Source of the DNA: Nymphalis io
Lineage: Eukaryota > Arthropoda > Insecta > Lepidoptera > Nymphalidae
Length of the DNA: 64,000 bases
Direction: 5' to 3'
Assembly (NCBI RefSeq): GCF_905147045.1
Contig: NC_065918.1
Span: 6,014,001 to 6,078,000, forward strand
Within the stretch, counting starts at the first letter, position 1, and each line of letters opens with the position of its first letter. A program made the translations under genes and the position numbers. This document shows positions 10,111 through 20,799 of the stretch, one piece after another. The notes beneath the pieces are model-generated. The model made no database searches. It had not been told where the DNA came from and saw nothing but the letters and a program-made list of their open reading frames with translations.

Positions 10111-13100
10111 ATTAAATTAATCTTTTTTTCTTTCTTTCAATGTTTAAATAAATAAATCAAGTACACACTATAAACCATACCTACGCCTCTGTAAATCGTA
10201 GCAAGGTTTCCATGACACAAGCTTGCTTAGTGTGAATGCCACCTTTGATATCGTTTCAGTAAACAACCCAGCTATTGTATCAAGATTTTGTTGTATATAA
10301 ACTATTTTTGATTTTATTTTATATCAAAACCCAAGACATCGATGGCTTCAGGCAAAACCTTAATAGTTTGAAGAAAATTTTAATAAAGGAACTGAATTAG
10401 CAGCAGTATTAGAGTATTTTTTATTATTTAATTTTTATTATTTCTATATAATTACATCTATTTAAATTGAGCTTAGTGTAAATTACATATACGGTTGAAA
10501 GTTTTTATGATAATTGCACTGTGCCTATTACTAACATAATTTTCATATATAAAAAATTTAAATATTTGAACAATATATTAACAGATAAAGTTAAAACACA
10601 AAAAAAATCAAACAATTACCTTAATCTCAATTTAAATTCAAAGCAACATACTGGATGATTTTTTGTTTTATAGTTTAGCTCTAATATCAAATAATAGAGC
10701 TAAGATTTGGAGATGGTGTCAAGGCCGAACAGATATTTTCTATCTATTGAAGTTGACATAATAGAACGGAGTATTTACATTGCAGTTTTTCATTTTCTGT
10801 GTCTGCAATAGATATATTGATTTTACAACAAAATTATTACTGCAATGCCGTAAACAAATTTAATAATAAATAGATCCAATATCATGTTGTCGGATGAAAC
10901 GTTTGCAATATAAGCAGATAAGAGGCTTTTAGTGTTGTATGATGTATTTTAATATCAATATAATAGAATGATATGTTAGATACACTAGATTGTGTATGAT
11001 GAATTAATTTGAAATATCGTTATAATATTCGAATTCTATATTAAAAATAAAGCTGATTTGAAACAACTAAATTACCGATTGGTACATTCGTCTCAAAACG
11101 TGAACAAGCAAAAAGATGTAAATCTTTTAGACATTGCGAAATGTTAAGGTTTAAGTAGGTTTGTTTTATATTTAATATACTAATTGACACTCTTGTTTTG
11201 CAACAGAAACAAAAGTAAGTTATTCAGAGGTAAAACTTTAAGGTATCGTGATTACGTAAATGGAAAATTTCAAACGAATATTTTAAAAGAATTATTATTG
11301 AAATTGAAAAGGTTTAGGAGTTTTACTCGAGTTTTCTTGAACTTTATAGAATCTTGTGTAAGCTGTGTAAGCTATTTTGAATAACTTTTAGTGTTTTTTT
11401 TTAATATATTCTTTTTTTTAATATAATGTCGCAAGTCCATTGAGAAAGTTTAACCAATTCATGTTTACTCAAAAAAACAAAAAAAATTTGTGGACAAAAG
11501 TAATTGTAATTTATTGAGACGTAGTACTTAATTATGTCATAGAATAGAAAATAGCGTATATATTTTTAAGCATACATAATGAATATTTTAACGAACCCAA
11601 ATCCAAAATTAAAGACTATGTGGGATCATTAGCAACACGTTTCGAAATTGAAACATAAATTAAACTATTTTGTAACTAAACTTAATATAATTGTTATTTT
11701 GATTTATACATTTTAAATATTATTATTATTTTCCATTCAAAATGAAATATTTTCTTTTCCTCGAATTTAAACAATAAAACATCTATTTTTTTTAGTAATG
11801 CTTTCATGTTTTTATTTTATTTTAGCCTATTGGGTTTGTTATAAAATTTTATTAAGACAAATTTATTATTAAGGTTATTTTATCTTCCTTTACCTTTTAC
11901 TGCATTGAATGTAACGTTTGTGGTGGCAGCATGTGTACAAGGCGTAGACTGAAAAGCAGCCTAGCTGAGGCTACGACCTTTTCACCAAATTATTAAATAT
12001 CACATTTAACTCTTTTTTTATAGCTTGGTAGCTTAATTTTGTGTTTTTTTTTTTTGGTGAATAAAGTTATTTTATTATTATTATTATTTTCATGTGCAAG
12101 AGATTTTATTATTATTTTTCTCTCCGAGGTCTTTTACGTCCGTGCATGTATGAGATTGCCTTTTTTATTTTTATCTTAATTTTTAATCGAATTCTTTTTA
12201 TCAAAGCCATATTTAGTAGTTATTAGAAATAATACATTTGAGTTAGGTAATAACACTTGTTTACCAAAAAATAATACGGAATCTAATATTTTTTTTATAA
12301 AAATAGATAATAATTAACAAAGCAATGTTTGCAATTATACATGCCTTGCGCTAAAATATTGTCCGTGCTAATATAATATAATATGATCAAATGATACATG
12401 ACATATATTATAATGTAGATATGATATAAGATTATATAAGTTGATGTAATGCAGCGCCGTCTACTAGCCACTTACAACAAAGTAAGTACAAAAATCCTCT
12501 CAACTATAAAATAAATATATGTATGTGGCAACTTACATGACATATAATTATTTATGACCTATATTTATGAAAAAGAAAACTCAATATAATTTTGTATTAT
12601 TTTTCTCGAAGTCGTGATATATGATAATGTCATGTTGAATGCGAATAGGTATAATCGTAGAGTCCAGACATGTGTTGAAAAGTGAGCATAATGTTGAACA
12701 AATTGAAACGTAACTACGGCACGAGTAGTACCTAAGTGAAAATGTGAAATTATGATTGTTTTTAATAGTGAAAAAATTTTCCTTAGCTAACTGTTTTCTG
12801 TCTTTTCAGATAATACCAGCTAATACGAATCGTATTAGCGATAATATCTACTAGTTAAAAGAGTATTTATTTTCTATAATTCAACAAGTTCAACTATGAG
12901 AAAATATTTTTAATTAAGCAGTTTTCATTTGTATGTTTTTTTTTATAAATGACATTTGATTTATATGAGTTTGCAACGAAATTATAGAAGTCGTAAAATA
13001 ACAGAGGGAAGGGTCAAAATAGATTAATAATGGCAACATAAATATGTTCGTAGCGCAATCATTACACTTTTCTTCAATTTTTAAATTTCCGAATTTGCCT

Positions 13101-13984
13101 ATTGAATTGTATTTAATAGTAAAAATCGTAAAATCGTAAAAGGAAGGTTGAAAACTAGGAATAACAATATGAATGTGTTCGTAGCGCAATTATCACACGA
13201 GACTTCAGTTTTTTATTTTTCAAATTTGCCGAGCGAATAAAAAAAATTATAAAAAAATTAGTAAAAAAATTGAATAATTATCAAAATGGATTTAACAATA
13301 ATTTAATAATCGCACTCTGTATTTTATTTGACGGTGGTAAAACTCGTAACAACGTCTAACTTAACCATAAGTTTTTTGATAAGTCAGTATTTAAACGATA
13401 GGGGGGAGGATGTGGGTGTTACAGGTTGCTAGGGTGTGAGGGTGGAGTGATGAGACACAACATAAATATCGATATTATTATAATTTATCAACGATATTTT
13501 TTAGACAAAGAATTTTCTATTGAGTTCTGTGTAATTTACCTAACGCAATGAAACAATATTTAAAAATATTTTAAAGTACTAGCTTTATGTGTAATATTTT
13601 TTGTCGGTATTTCTTTTTTTGTAAATAATATATTTCTTTTTTATCGTAAATCGATTGAGTTTGCTTTTATTATGTATGTAATATTTGGCTATAACTGTAT
13701 TTTGCATTATTTAATTTTGACGCAAAAAAGGTTAATTGTTTTATGACATTAATTAAGTCGATCGTAATATTAAAAAATAACCAGTAACATTGTTTTTTAA
13801 TTTTCATAAATATAGCACCTATTTTTTAAAAAAAATACAATAGACTAAATATCCATTTACAAAGCTGGCTATCATGTTTCTAATGTATTTTTAGGTATTT
13901 TAAGAGAGCAAATAAAAAATAATAATAAATATTATCGATATTCGATATCGACAAAATCATTACGTTTACGTATCTATGAAGCAA
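10111..13984. other. AT-rich stretch without a gene
   Basis: Almost entirely A/T-rich sequence with homopolymer runs and attatt microsatellites (for example 12067-12090). Open frames such as 11184-11384 and 12914-13189 have no domain and biased low-complexity composition. Bases 13120-13200 repeat motifs of 13020-13080 (cgtaaaa, aatatg, gttcgtagcgcaat), a weak local duplication. Confidence 0.5.
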
Positions 13985-14115
13985 CAGGGTGTTGGACGCC
14001 TGCGCGTACCACCCTGTCTCCTTTAAAAGGCCCGGCAGGACCGTGTGGATCTCAAATCCACGCCTGACTCCGACCGAAGAGGAGTCCCTCCAAATCAAGA
14101 GGCAGCCCGCGCTGT
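13985..14115. other. GC-rich island of unknown origin
   Basis: About 130 bases of much higher GC content (gttggacgcctgcgcgtacc, aaaggcccggcaggaccg, gactccgaccgaagagg) sit in AT-rich DNA. An open frame on the minus strand (13880-14158, 92 codons) spans it and contains IWRDSSSVGVRRGFEIHTV, which I do not recognise. It could be a fragment of a transposon or of a processed gene copy. Confidence 0.45.
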
Positions 14116-14159
14116 ATAGTATAGAGAAACGTAGCAATGTTAATCTTACCTGGGACAAT

Positions 14160-15325
14160 AAATAAAATTTAGACTTGGTGCTGTGCTTTCTAAAAACAAT
14201 GGTGAAGTGAAAGAAACATAGTGAGTGTTTTACTGGGTTGAAAATTCTAAAAATGAAAAAAGGTAAGTTTTAAATAAGGTAGTTTTTTTAGAAATTTTCC
14301 TCCGCGATAGGTTGATACACAAGGCTTATTACGTGCAAAAAAAAAGAATTCGGATAAATTGGTAACAGGTTTTTTTTAAACTAACGTACTTATATAAAAT
14401 TAAATTTTTGTAGAAATATGTTTCAAAATTTTCTAAATATTGAAAATCGTTTTTTATTATTACCGTATTAATTCACTAATCTCGTGGATATTTTAAGCTT
14501 AACTAGTTTATAAACTGGTATCGTAGAAAAAAAATACCAAAAATGTAAATTTAAGTCAAAATTTGTAAAATACATATTCGCAGTCGCCAAAGTATAACAA
14601 AGGCTAACAATAAAGGTTGTGCATATTTGAGCGTCGTGGCAAAATTTATTTCCAGTACCGTCGACATCAAAATGTTATCAAATTTTTCATAGTCATTAAC
14701 TAAAGCCAAAACTGATGACGGCTGTACTCAAAATACAGGTCATCAACGAGACAGAGCAATTACAATGTGGGATCGTTAAAAACGAAAAATACGCAATTAT
14801 TCATCCGAAGAAAATTGCTAATCACTTTGCACTTTAAAAATTGACCGCCGGAAATTGTCGTAATGGTGGTCCTTAGCAACTTAGCAGCAAATCGTTCTAC
14901 TCGTATTTGGTATAATTTATAAAGCTTCAACTCAGCGTGTAGCCAGGTTAAGGCCTCAGAATATTTTTGCAAAAAACTTAAATTATTCTTGTAAAAGCGT
15001 TCGCATAACAATTAAATGATTTCTATTTCAAGTTAATTATTGTAAAACATTAGCTTTTATACAATTGCTGTTAACAGTTCCTAAATTTCACGAAACTCAT
15101 TTCAATACTATCAACTCGGTCTGGTTTTGCCCGCAACAAACGTCATTCCACCCCTGTGATTTATAGCGTGTCACTATATAATTCATAACTTTTCTCAATT
15201 AAGGGCTTATCTTAATCCAAAAAATAAAATAAACGGATATTAATAAAAAAAACACTCTACTCTAATATTTAGTATACGAGAAGATGAAACGCATAATAAT
15301 AATTAGTAAAACCACTTAAACTTGG
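14160..15325. other. AT-rich stretch without a gene
   Basis: Nothing recognised. The open frame at 14760-15011 (minus, 83 codons) has no motif that I know. Confidence 0.5.
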
Positions 15326-15600
15326 TGGTAAGACTTGTGTAAGCGCGTCAGTGTAGGTACCGCCCACTCGTCAGATACCGCTAAATAGCAACAATTAGTA
15401 CTGTTAGGTTCCGGTATAAAGGGCGGGCGAGCCAGTGTAACTACAGGAGTAATGGTCATAATATCATAGTTTCCATGGTTAGTGGCGCATTGGCTAAATA
15501 AAAAACGATTAATATTTCTTACAGTGCCAATGTCTATGGGTGGTAGGAATTACTTAGCATTATGTGGTCCATTTGCCCATCTATTTTATATAAAAATCCA
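15326..15600 (+). mobile_element. SINE-A, diverged full-length-like copy
   Basis: Order of blocks matches SINE-A: ttggtggtaagacttgtgta, ggtaccgcccactcgtcaga, gcgagccagtgtaactacag, gtggcgcattggct, cttacagtgccaatgtctat, then a degenerate end without a clear A-tail. Many substitutions indicate an older copy than those at 19.1, 34.9 and 53.6 kb. Confidence 0.8.
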
Positions 15601-15989
15601 GCCGACGCCAAATTTACCTGAACGCATTTACATCTTAATCTTTATTAAAATTGTCACAGGTTTTTTTTTTTTTTTTTAATTTATGTCGCGGAAATCTCGT
15701 TAGAATCTTGCAATACCAGCTACCGGAATAAATTGAGTTTCATTTTCTTAACTCAATCTTGAAATATGTGATCTCACTAATATATTACTCCTGGGATTAG
15801 TTCTTATTCATAATTACAAAATTACTATTAGCTAGCTTATACCACTGCGATTGTTTTTTCGAACATAATTATGCACAACATAATATTTTAAAAATATAAG
15901 AAACTAAAAAATATATTATTTTACTTAACATTATTATACAATTAAATAGAAAATATATCTTCGACGTACGCAATTTTTCAAGTAAAAGT

Positions 15990-16090
15990 AAAGAAAGGAA
16001 CTTGTACATATCCTACGGCTGGGTGAAGGCTTCCCTCTTTTGAGGAGAACGCTTGGAGCTTATTCGATCATTCTGGTCCAATGTGGATGG
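15990..16090 (-). mobile_element. SINE-C 3'-end fragment
   Basis: gtacatatcctacggctggg, tgaaggcttccctcttttga and ggagaacgcttggagcttat are the reverse complement of the SINE-C 3' end (cccagcagtggga, gaggaggcc, ctccaaacc). Confidence 0.7.
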
Positions 16091-16239
16091 TGCAATGTTT
16101 CCAGTACTTATATGGAATTGAATTTTTATATTATCCACTAATTTTATAAACACAAGTAGAAAAAAGATGATATAAGATAGTAATAGATCGTTCTATTACT
16201 ACTACTACTATAGATATTTATAGTTCCACTTCAAATATA

Positions 16240-16495
16240 AGTAAAGTAACTGTACAATGCCAATGAGAAGGTTAGGATCTCAGTCCATCAAGCTACGCTA
16301 AGTGGATTGGTGGATGTATACGTCACAGGTTTTCATCCAGCATATGCAGGATACTCACGTCGTTTTCTTCATCGCCAAGTATGAGATAAATTACCAATTC
16401 AAATTAAGTCCATGAAAATTTAGTGGTGCTTGCCCGGGTGAACCAACAATCTTTGATTAAGATGTTCTAACTACCTGGGCTGCAACTTCAATTAA
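16240..16495 (-). mobile_element. SINE-C, second adjacent copy with head region
   Basis: gtaactgtacaatgccaatg and ggattggtggatgtatacgt begin a second copy. It continues through the core cgtcgttttcttcatcgcca and ataaattaccaattcaaatt, and ends in the complement of a tRNA-like head (cttgcccgggtgaaccaaca, ttaagatgttctaactacct). Two partial copies in a row suggest either repeated insertion in the tail or an internal duplication. Confidence 0.7.
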
Positions 16496-16639
16496 TTTAT
16501 TTTTTTTAAAGTTAGTATCGTTAATTACGGTTAATTTTTAAATTATAACATATGTATGTAAAAATTCAATACTTAATAGAAATAAAACACCAATACTGAT
16601 TATAATGAAGTCACAAATTGAATATTTATCAATATGTTA

Positions 16640-17730
16640 GGTCCTTACATATGAAATTGGCATTTTGTACAGGAGGAATATAGTCAAGTTTTTTTTGTAA
16701 AATATATTTAATTAATCAAAGTACGGTGTATCCGTTGTTATCTATGCATTTTTGCCATCTCATAGGTAGTTCATTGATCCCTTTACTAAAAAAAAACCAT
16801 GGGGGTGAGAATCAATAAACTCTTTGAAGGCGGTTTGGACTGCCGCATGGGAGTTGAATTTTTTTCCTTGTAAGAAGTTATTCAAATTCCGGAAAAAATG
16901 GTTATCTGTTGGAGCAAGGTCCAGGGAGTACGGTAGATGTCACAGACATTCTAATTGTAGCTCATCTAACTTAGTGATTGTTTGTTGTGCAGTGTGTGGT
17001 CTTGCGTTGTTGTGAAGCAGCAGTGGCCTAGAGCAATTGACCAATCTCGGTTGCTTAGCAGCTAGTTCTTTCTTCATGGTTTTCAGTTGCTGACAATAGA
17101 TATCTGCCGTAATCGTATGGCCAGATTTTAGAAAGTTGTAGTGAACGACACCGGCGCTAGTCCACCAAATACTCACAAGTAGCTTTTTCTGAGTCAATTT
17201 TCGTTTAGTGCAGGATTTGGCTGGGTCTCCAGCCATTGCGACGAGCGCTTCCGATTATCGTACAGTATCCACTCTTCATAACAAGTATCACTTACCCCGA
17301 AGCCTGCAGCTATCTCTGAAGTGCTTTGTGATGGATCCGCTTCCACGGTAGCCTTTTAATCTTCATTTTCCACTTTGGTCTCCGGCCGTCCACGGGGTTT
17401 CCAGAACAAAAACGTTGAAATCAAAAACGTACCGTACTTTCTTTTGCGACACAAGCACCGTACAAATCATTAATCCTTCGAGCTGTTTCTGCAGCACTCG
17501 TGCCACGGTAGAACTCGTACTCGTAAATATACCGATGTTTCATGTTTTCCATTGTGTGATAATAAGCGACGCCGAAAAAAAAATTGAGGAAAAAACAAAT
17601 GAATGACTGTTCTCTAAGCTCAAATGTACCAGCTAAGTGAATTTATAAATTTGGAATTCTTAACCAAAGAGAAGATATTTCAGATCAAAGTGGTCAGTAC
17701 GACAAAACGCTAATTTCATATGTAAGGACC
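16640..17730 (-). mobile_element. Mariner DNA transposon with both ends, inactivated
   Basis: The element starts ggtccttacatatgaaatt (16640) and ends aatttcatatgtaaggacc (17730), perfect terminal inverted repeats of 19 bases that extend with one mismatch to about 22. TA dinucleotides flank it on both sides (16638-16639 and 17731-17732), the signature of mariner/Tc1 insertion. Length 1091 bp is somewhat short of the usual 1.2-1.3 kb, consistent with small deletions. It encodes a broken transposase on the minus strand. Confidence 0.95.
16715..17553 (-). pseudogene. Mariner transposase, broken
   Basis: Mariner transposase is a DDD-type recombinase that cuts and pastes its own element. Reading the minus strand from about 17553: MKHRYIYEYEFYRGTSAAET (N-terminal helix-turn-helix region), GRPE/KVENE linker with an in-frame stop (taa), then EEWILYDNRKRSSQWLE, a frame change, then the open segment 17236-16940 with TQKKLLVSIWWTSAGVVHY and LLHNNARPHTAQQTI. 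After another frame change come LDLAPTDNHFFRNLNNF and a C-terminal part ending near 16715. The first catalytic aspartate of the usual (G/C)DEEW is tyrosine (CYEEW), the second, in HDNARPH, is asparagine (HNNARPH), and the third (PTD) remains. The spacing of the last two fits the DD34D class. It is therefore dead in both reading frame and active site. Confidence 0.9.
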
Positions 17731-17800
17731 TAATAATTTGACAGATTAAGTAATGTTAGTAAATACACTGTCTTTGTTCTTAACAGCCTCGTCGCTATTA

Positions 17801-17825
17801 TGACTGATATTATAGCTGATATTAT
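17801..17825 (+). repeat. Short tandem repeat leading into the foldback
   Basis: The words tgatattatagc, tgatattatagg and tgatattatagt follow one another in 17805-17840; the third copy overlaps the left arm of the inverted repeat that begins at 17826. Confidence 0.75.
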
Positions 17826-18070
17826 AGGTGATATTATAGTGCGAAAATATAAGCGCAAACACATATGCTCTGTCATAATCCGATAGTATGGAAATCCGAG
17901 ACGATAGAACTAACCAGGGTACATGAGTGTAACAACGCCTTTTTTTACATAAACTACCACTACTGAAGATCTTGATAGAAAACTAATATTGGTTCGATCC
18001 AGATCTATGTGACCTATCACATAGATCTGGATCGAACCGACGATTATATTTTCGCACTATAATATCACCT
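17826..18070. repeat. Foldback element with perfect 27-bp ends and an inner hairpin
   Basis: Bases 17826-17852 (aggtgatattatagtgcgaa onward) and 18044-18070 are perfect reverse complements. Inside, 17991-18012 and 18017-18038 form a second perfect inverted repeat of 22 bases around the loop ccta. The outer repeat is flanked by ttat on both sides (17822-17825 and 18071-18074), possibly a target duplication. The left half also contains SINE-B-like words (tcataatccgata, gcgcaaacac), so the element may have formed from a SINE rather than from a DNA transposon. Confidence 0.8.
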
Positions 18071-18129
18071 TTATAGTTCACTAGTCTGTTGAAAACCTGC
18101 TGAAAACGAATTCCCAATAAATAGTTGAA

Positions 18130-18740
18130 AAACTAACGAGTTATCACCTCAGACTAGATGAATTGGAGGTGGGTGGATTAATGATTAAGTAGAAGAGAAC
18201 TTAGGTAACTAGGTAAATATTTAGATGGATGGATAGATAGAAAGTTGGATGGCCTTTACGGCAGGTGTTGGGGTAGATAAGTAGGTGGATGGGGAGGTGG
18301 AGAAAACGATTGGTTAAAAAGAACAAGATTTAAAAGAACTCTATCTTATAATATATGAATTAATTGGTTTTTTTTCGTAAAAATCTCACTGTTGGGTTAA
18401 GAACTCGCCTTGTCAAGGCCTTATCAAGGGAAAAAGATGAATATCTAAACAGGTGGCCGGATCGGTGATTATGAATCGATTACTAAGTTAGACGAATATA
18501 GCTGATAGGTGTTTGAGTGGCTAAGTAGATGAGTCCATGAAGCGAAGAGAAAAAGTATAGTTGGATAGCTGGACAGATCGATCTATTGGTTTGGATTAGA
18601 ATTACAGGATGGGTAGAAGATGTAGATGGCAGCCTGAATAAATACTTAGATTGATGTATAAATAGATGTATGCAACATGTGTCATCGCACATTTTACTGC
18701 TATTAGCGGTGATTGAGTATACCATATGCAATTAAATGGA
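18130..18740. repeat. Degenerate ggat/gata-rich region
   Basis: Irregular copies of gatgg, tggata and gtagat (for example 18219-18255, 18281-18300, 18560-18600) give a decayed simple-sequence texture. Open frames on the minus strand at 18483-18731 and 18602-18895 follow from this composition and are not genes. Confidence 0.5.
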
Positions 18741-18837
18741 AGGATAACGTGACTTGATTGACTGATTGGGTAAATATTAATTATAGGATTACCGTTGCCA
18801 GTTTTGGCCACCCAAACACCCATTTCCCCAACTACGA

Positions 18838-18907
18838 ATGCAACAATACTAAATATTATTATTAAGCGGTAGAATATCTGATGTGTGGGTGGCACCTACC
18901 CGGGCTT
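18838..18907 (-). mobile_element. SINE-A fragment (5' part)
   Basis: gcggtagaatatctgatgtg, gtgggtggcacctacccggg is the complement of the SINE-A region ctcatcagatattctaccgc. Only about 70 bases can be aligned by eye. Confidence 0.7.
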
Positions 18908-19097
18908 AATCCCCAACACCAAGTAAAAGCAAGATTATATTTACTAATACTCCACTAAACCTAGATAAACATAATATATTATTTAAGTTTTTCTTTAAAT
19001 GATATTTACGACCGAAGAGCATAAGATCAAATTCAGACAAGAAAAACTAAATTATATATTTTTGTACATCGTCTACATACACAAGCTAGTAACTTTT

Positions 19098-19398
19098 ACT
19101 GGTGGTAGGGCTTTGTGCAAGCCCGTCTGGGTACCACCCACTCATCAGATATTCTACCGCAAAACAGCAATACTTGATATTGTTGTGTTCCGGTTTGAAG
19201 GGTGAGTGAGCCAGTGTAATTACAGGCACAAGGGACATAAAATCTTAGTTCCCAAGGTTGGTGGCGCATTGGCTATAAGCGATGGTTGACATTTCTTACA
19301 ATGCCAATGTCTAAGGGCGTTTGGTGACCACTTACCATCAGGTGGCCCATATGCTCGTCCACCTTCCTATTCTATAAAAAAAAAAAAAAAAAAACGAA
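19098..19398 (+). mobile_element. SINE-A, complete copy
   Basis: It runs from actggtggtagggctttg to ctattctata plus an A-tail of about 18 bases. It is nearly identical to copies at 34899-35196 and 53571-53872. It lacks the tag gtag before gtaccaccc that the other copies have (ctgggtaccaccc against ctgggtaggtaccaccc), a 4-base deletion. High identity suggests a young subfamily. Confidence 0.9.
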
Positions 19399-20399
19399 TA
19401 AAATAAAACAACCGCATTGAAATGTTAGTAATGCCTTTAATATCTATAGCGAAACAATTACAGTGTTGTCAGATTTCCATTCAATTTTAATGAATTAATT
19501 GAAGAGAGCAGCTTACTGAAACCACCAATTAGTATGTAATCAAGCATCACGGGAAACAATCATACCATCGATAACGTACGATAACAATGCCGGTCTATTA
19601 AACGATGGTATTTATTATCATTCAATAAATTTTCACAAGCAGCGTAAAATGCATATGCCTATTAATACGGCCTTTTTTAATACTTTTGAATTAAAAAAAA
19701 AATCATCTCCAGTTTGCAATTTAAGAATTTCAGTTTTAATTCTAACCAGTCATCGAATTTTTAATCGACTTAAAATGTCATCGTTTCGTATCAACAATAA
19801 CAAGAAGTTACGCTTAAATTTTCCATCGTTGTTAAATTATTGAATTAATGCTAACTAGTATATCCTTTAATGTTATATTTCTAAAAGACAAATATTTAAT
19901 TCTTTCGATGCCCAAAAAACATGATCAAAGATTTCGAAGAATAAATTCAAAACTAACTTTTACCTATTAAAATATGTTGTTTAATTATTATTTTTTTCAC
20001 ATAATTAGAACGCCCTTAAATTATTTATAAATAAGCTGAAGTTTATAATGTCCTTAAGCTTAAATCTAGTTGATTTCTATGATCTAATTGATTCAACAAT
20101 ATTTTTTTTATTACGAAACCTAAATGGTTTACAATTTCATTCGCTATAAATTAATTACATTTCTAAAGTTTTATTTTCTCATTTTTCATATCAATTTAAG
20201 CTATTACTTTAATAAATATATCGCGTGCAAAACAATGATAAACTGATCTACGAGTTTACATGGTACGCGTTTCGCGTGCTCAAATGCTTTTATAATTAAT
20301 GTTTTATCCGTTGTAAAAAGTAACGTTAAGTTATTTACTTGCTCGATAAATTAAATAAAAATTGAAATATGAAAACACCGACAATATTTTGAACTCTGT
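19399..20399. other. AT-rich stretch without a gene
   Basis: Nothing recognised beyond A/T-rich sequence. Confidence 0.5.
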
Positions 20400-20600
20400 A
20401 TTGGTGAAAAGTTTGTGTTGTTGAATGTTCTAATCTCAGGAACTACCAGTTCGATTTGTGTGTGTGTTTTTTTTTTGTTAGATAGACCGTTCATCGACAA
20501 CGGGTATCACTTTTCACTATCGCAGCAGCAACCATAAATGTCAATCAATATAACAAACTGTATGAAAAACGCGAGGTAAAGCTAGTAAAGATAGAAAAAT
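20400..20600 (+). repeat. Unclassified lepidopteran interspersed repeat
   Basis: tctaatctcaggaactacca, gttcgatttg, gttagatagaccgttcatcg and acgcgaggtaaagctagtaa follow the order of a widespread insect repeat (aatctcaggaactac, tgttagatagccc, gcgggcaaagctagt). A second partial end lies at 20740-20800 (gccatacgaagccgggatgg, gtagctagtta). Confidence 0.6.
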
Positions 20601-20799
20601 AGAAAATAGTAGAAAAATGCAAAAAAATCCATATTATTTGTACTCGTGACAGAATTGAAACAAATTCCAGTCATCATAATTTAATCTTTATTGTAAACAA
20701 ACAAGTTTATCTTCTTTCTAAAAAAAAACAAGGCTCTTTCATGTATGTATGTATGTAACGTTTTATGTAGAGCCATACGAAGCCGGGATGGGTAGCTAG

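Noticed and set aside
16940..17236. WWT in the mariner transposase as a lost catalytic aspartate
   Set aside because: In many mariners that position after WW is not part of the catalytic triad. The first catalytic D is in the earlier (G/C)DEEW motif, so I base the inactivation call on that and on HNNARPH.
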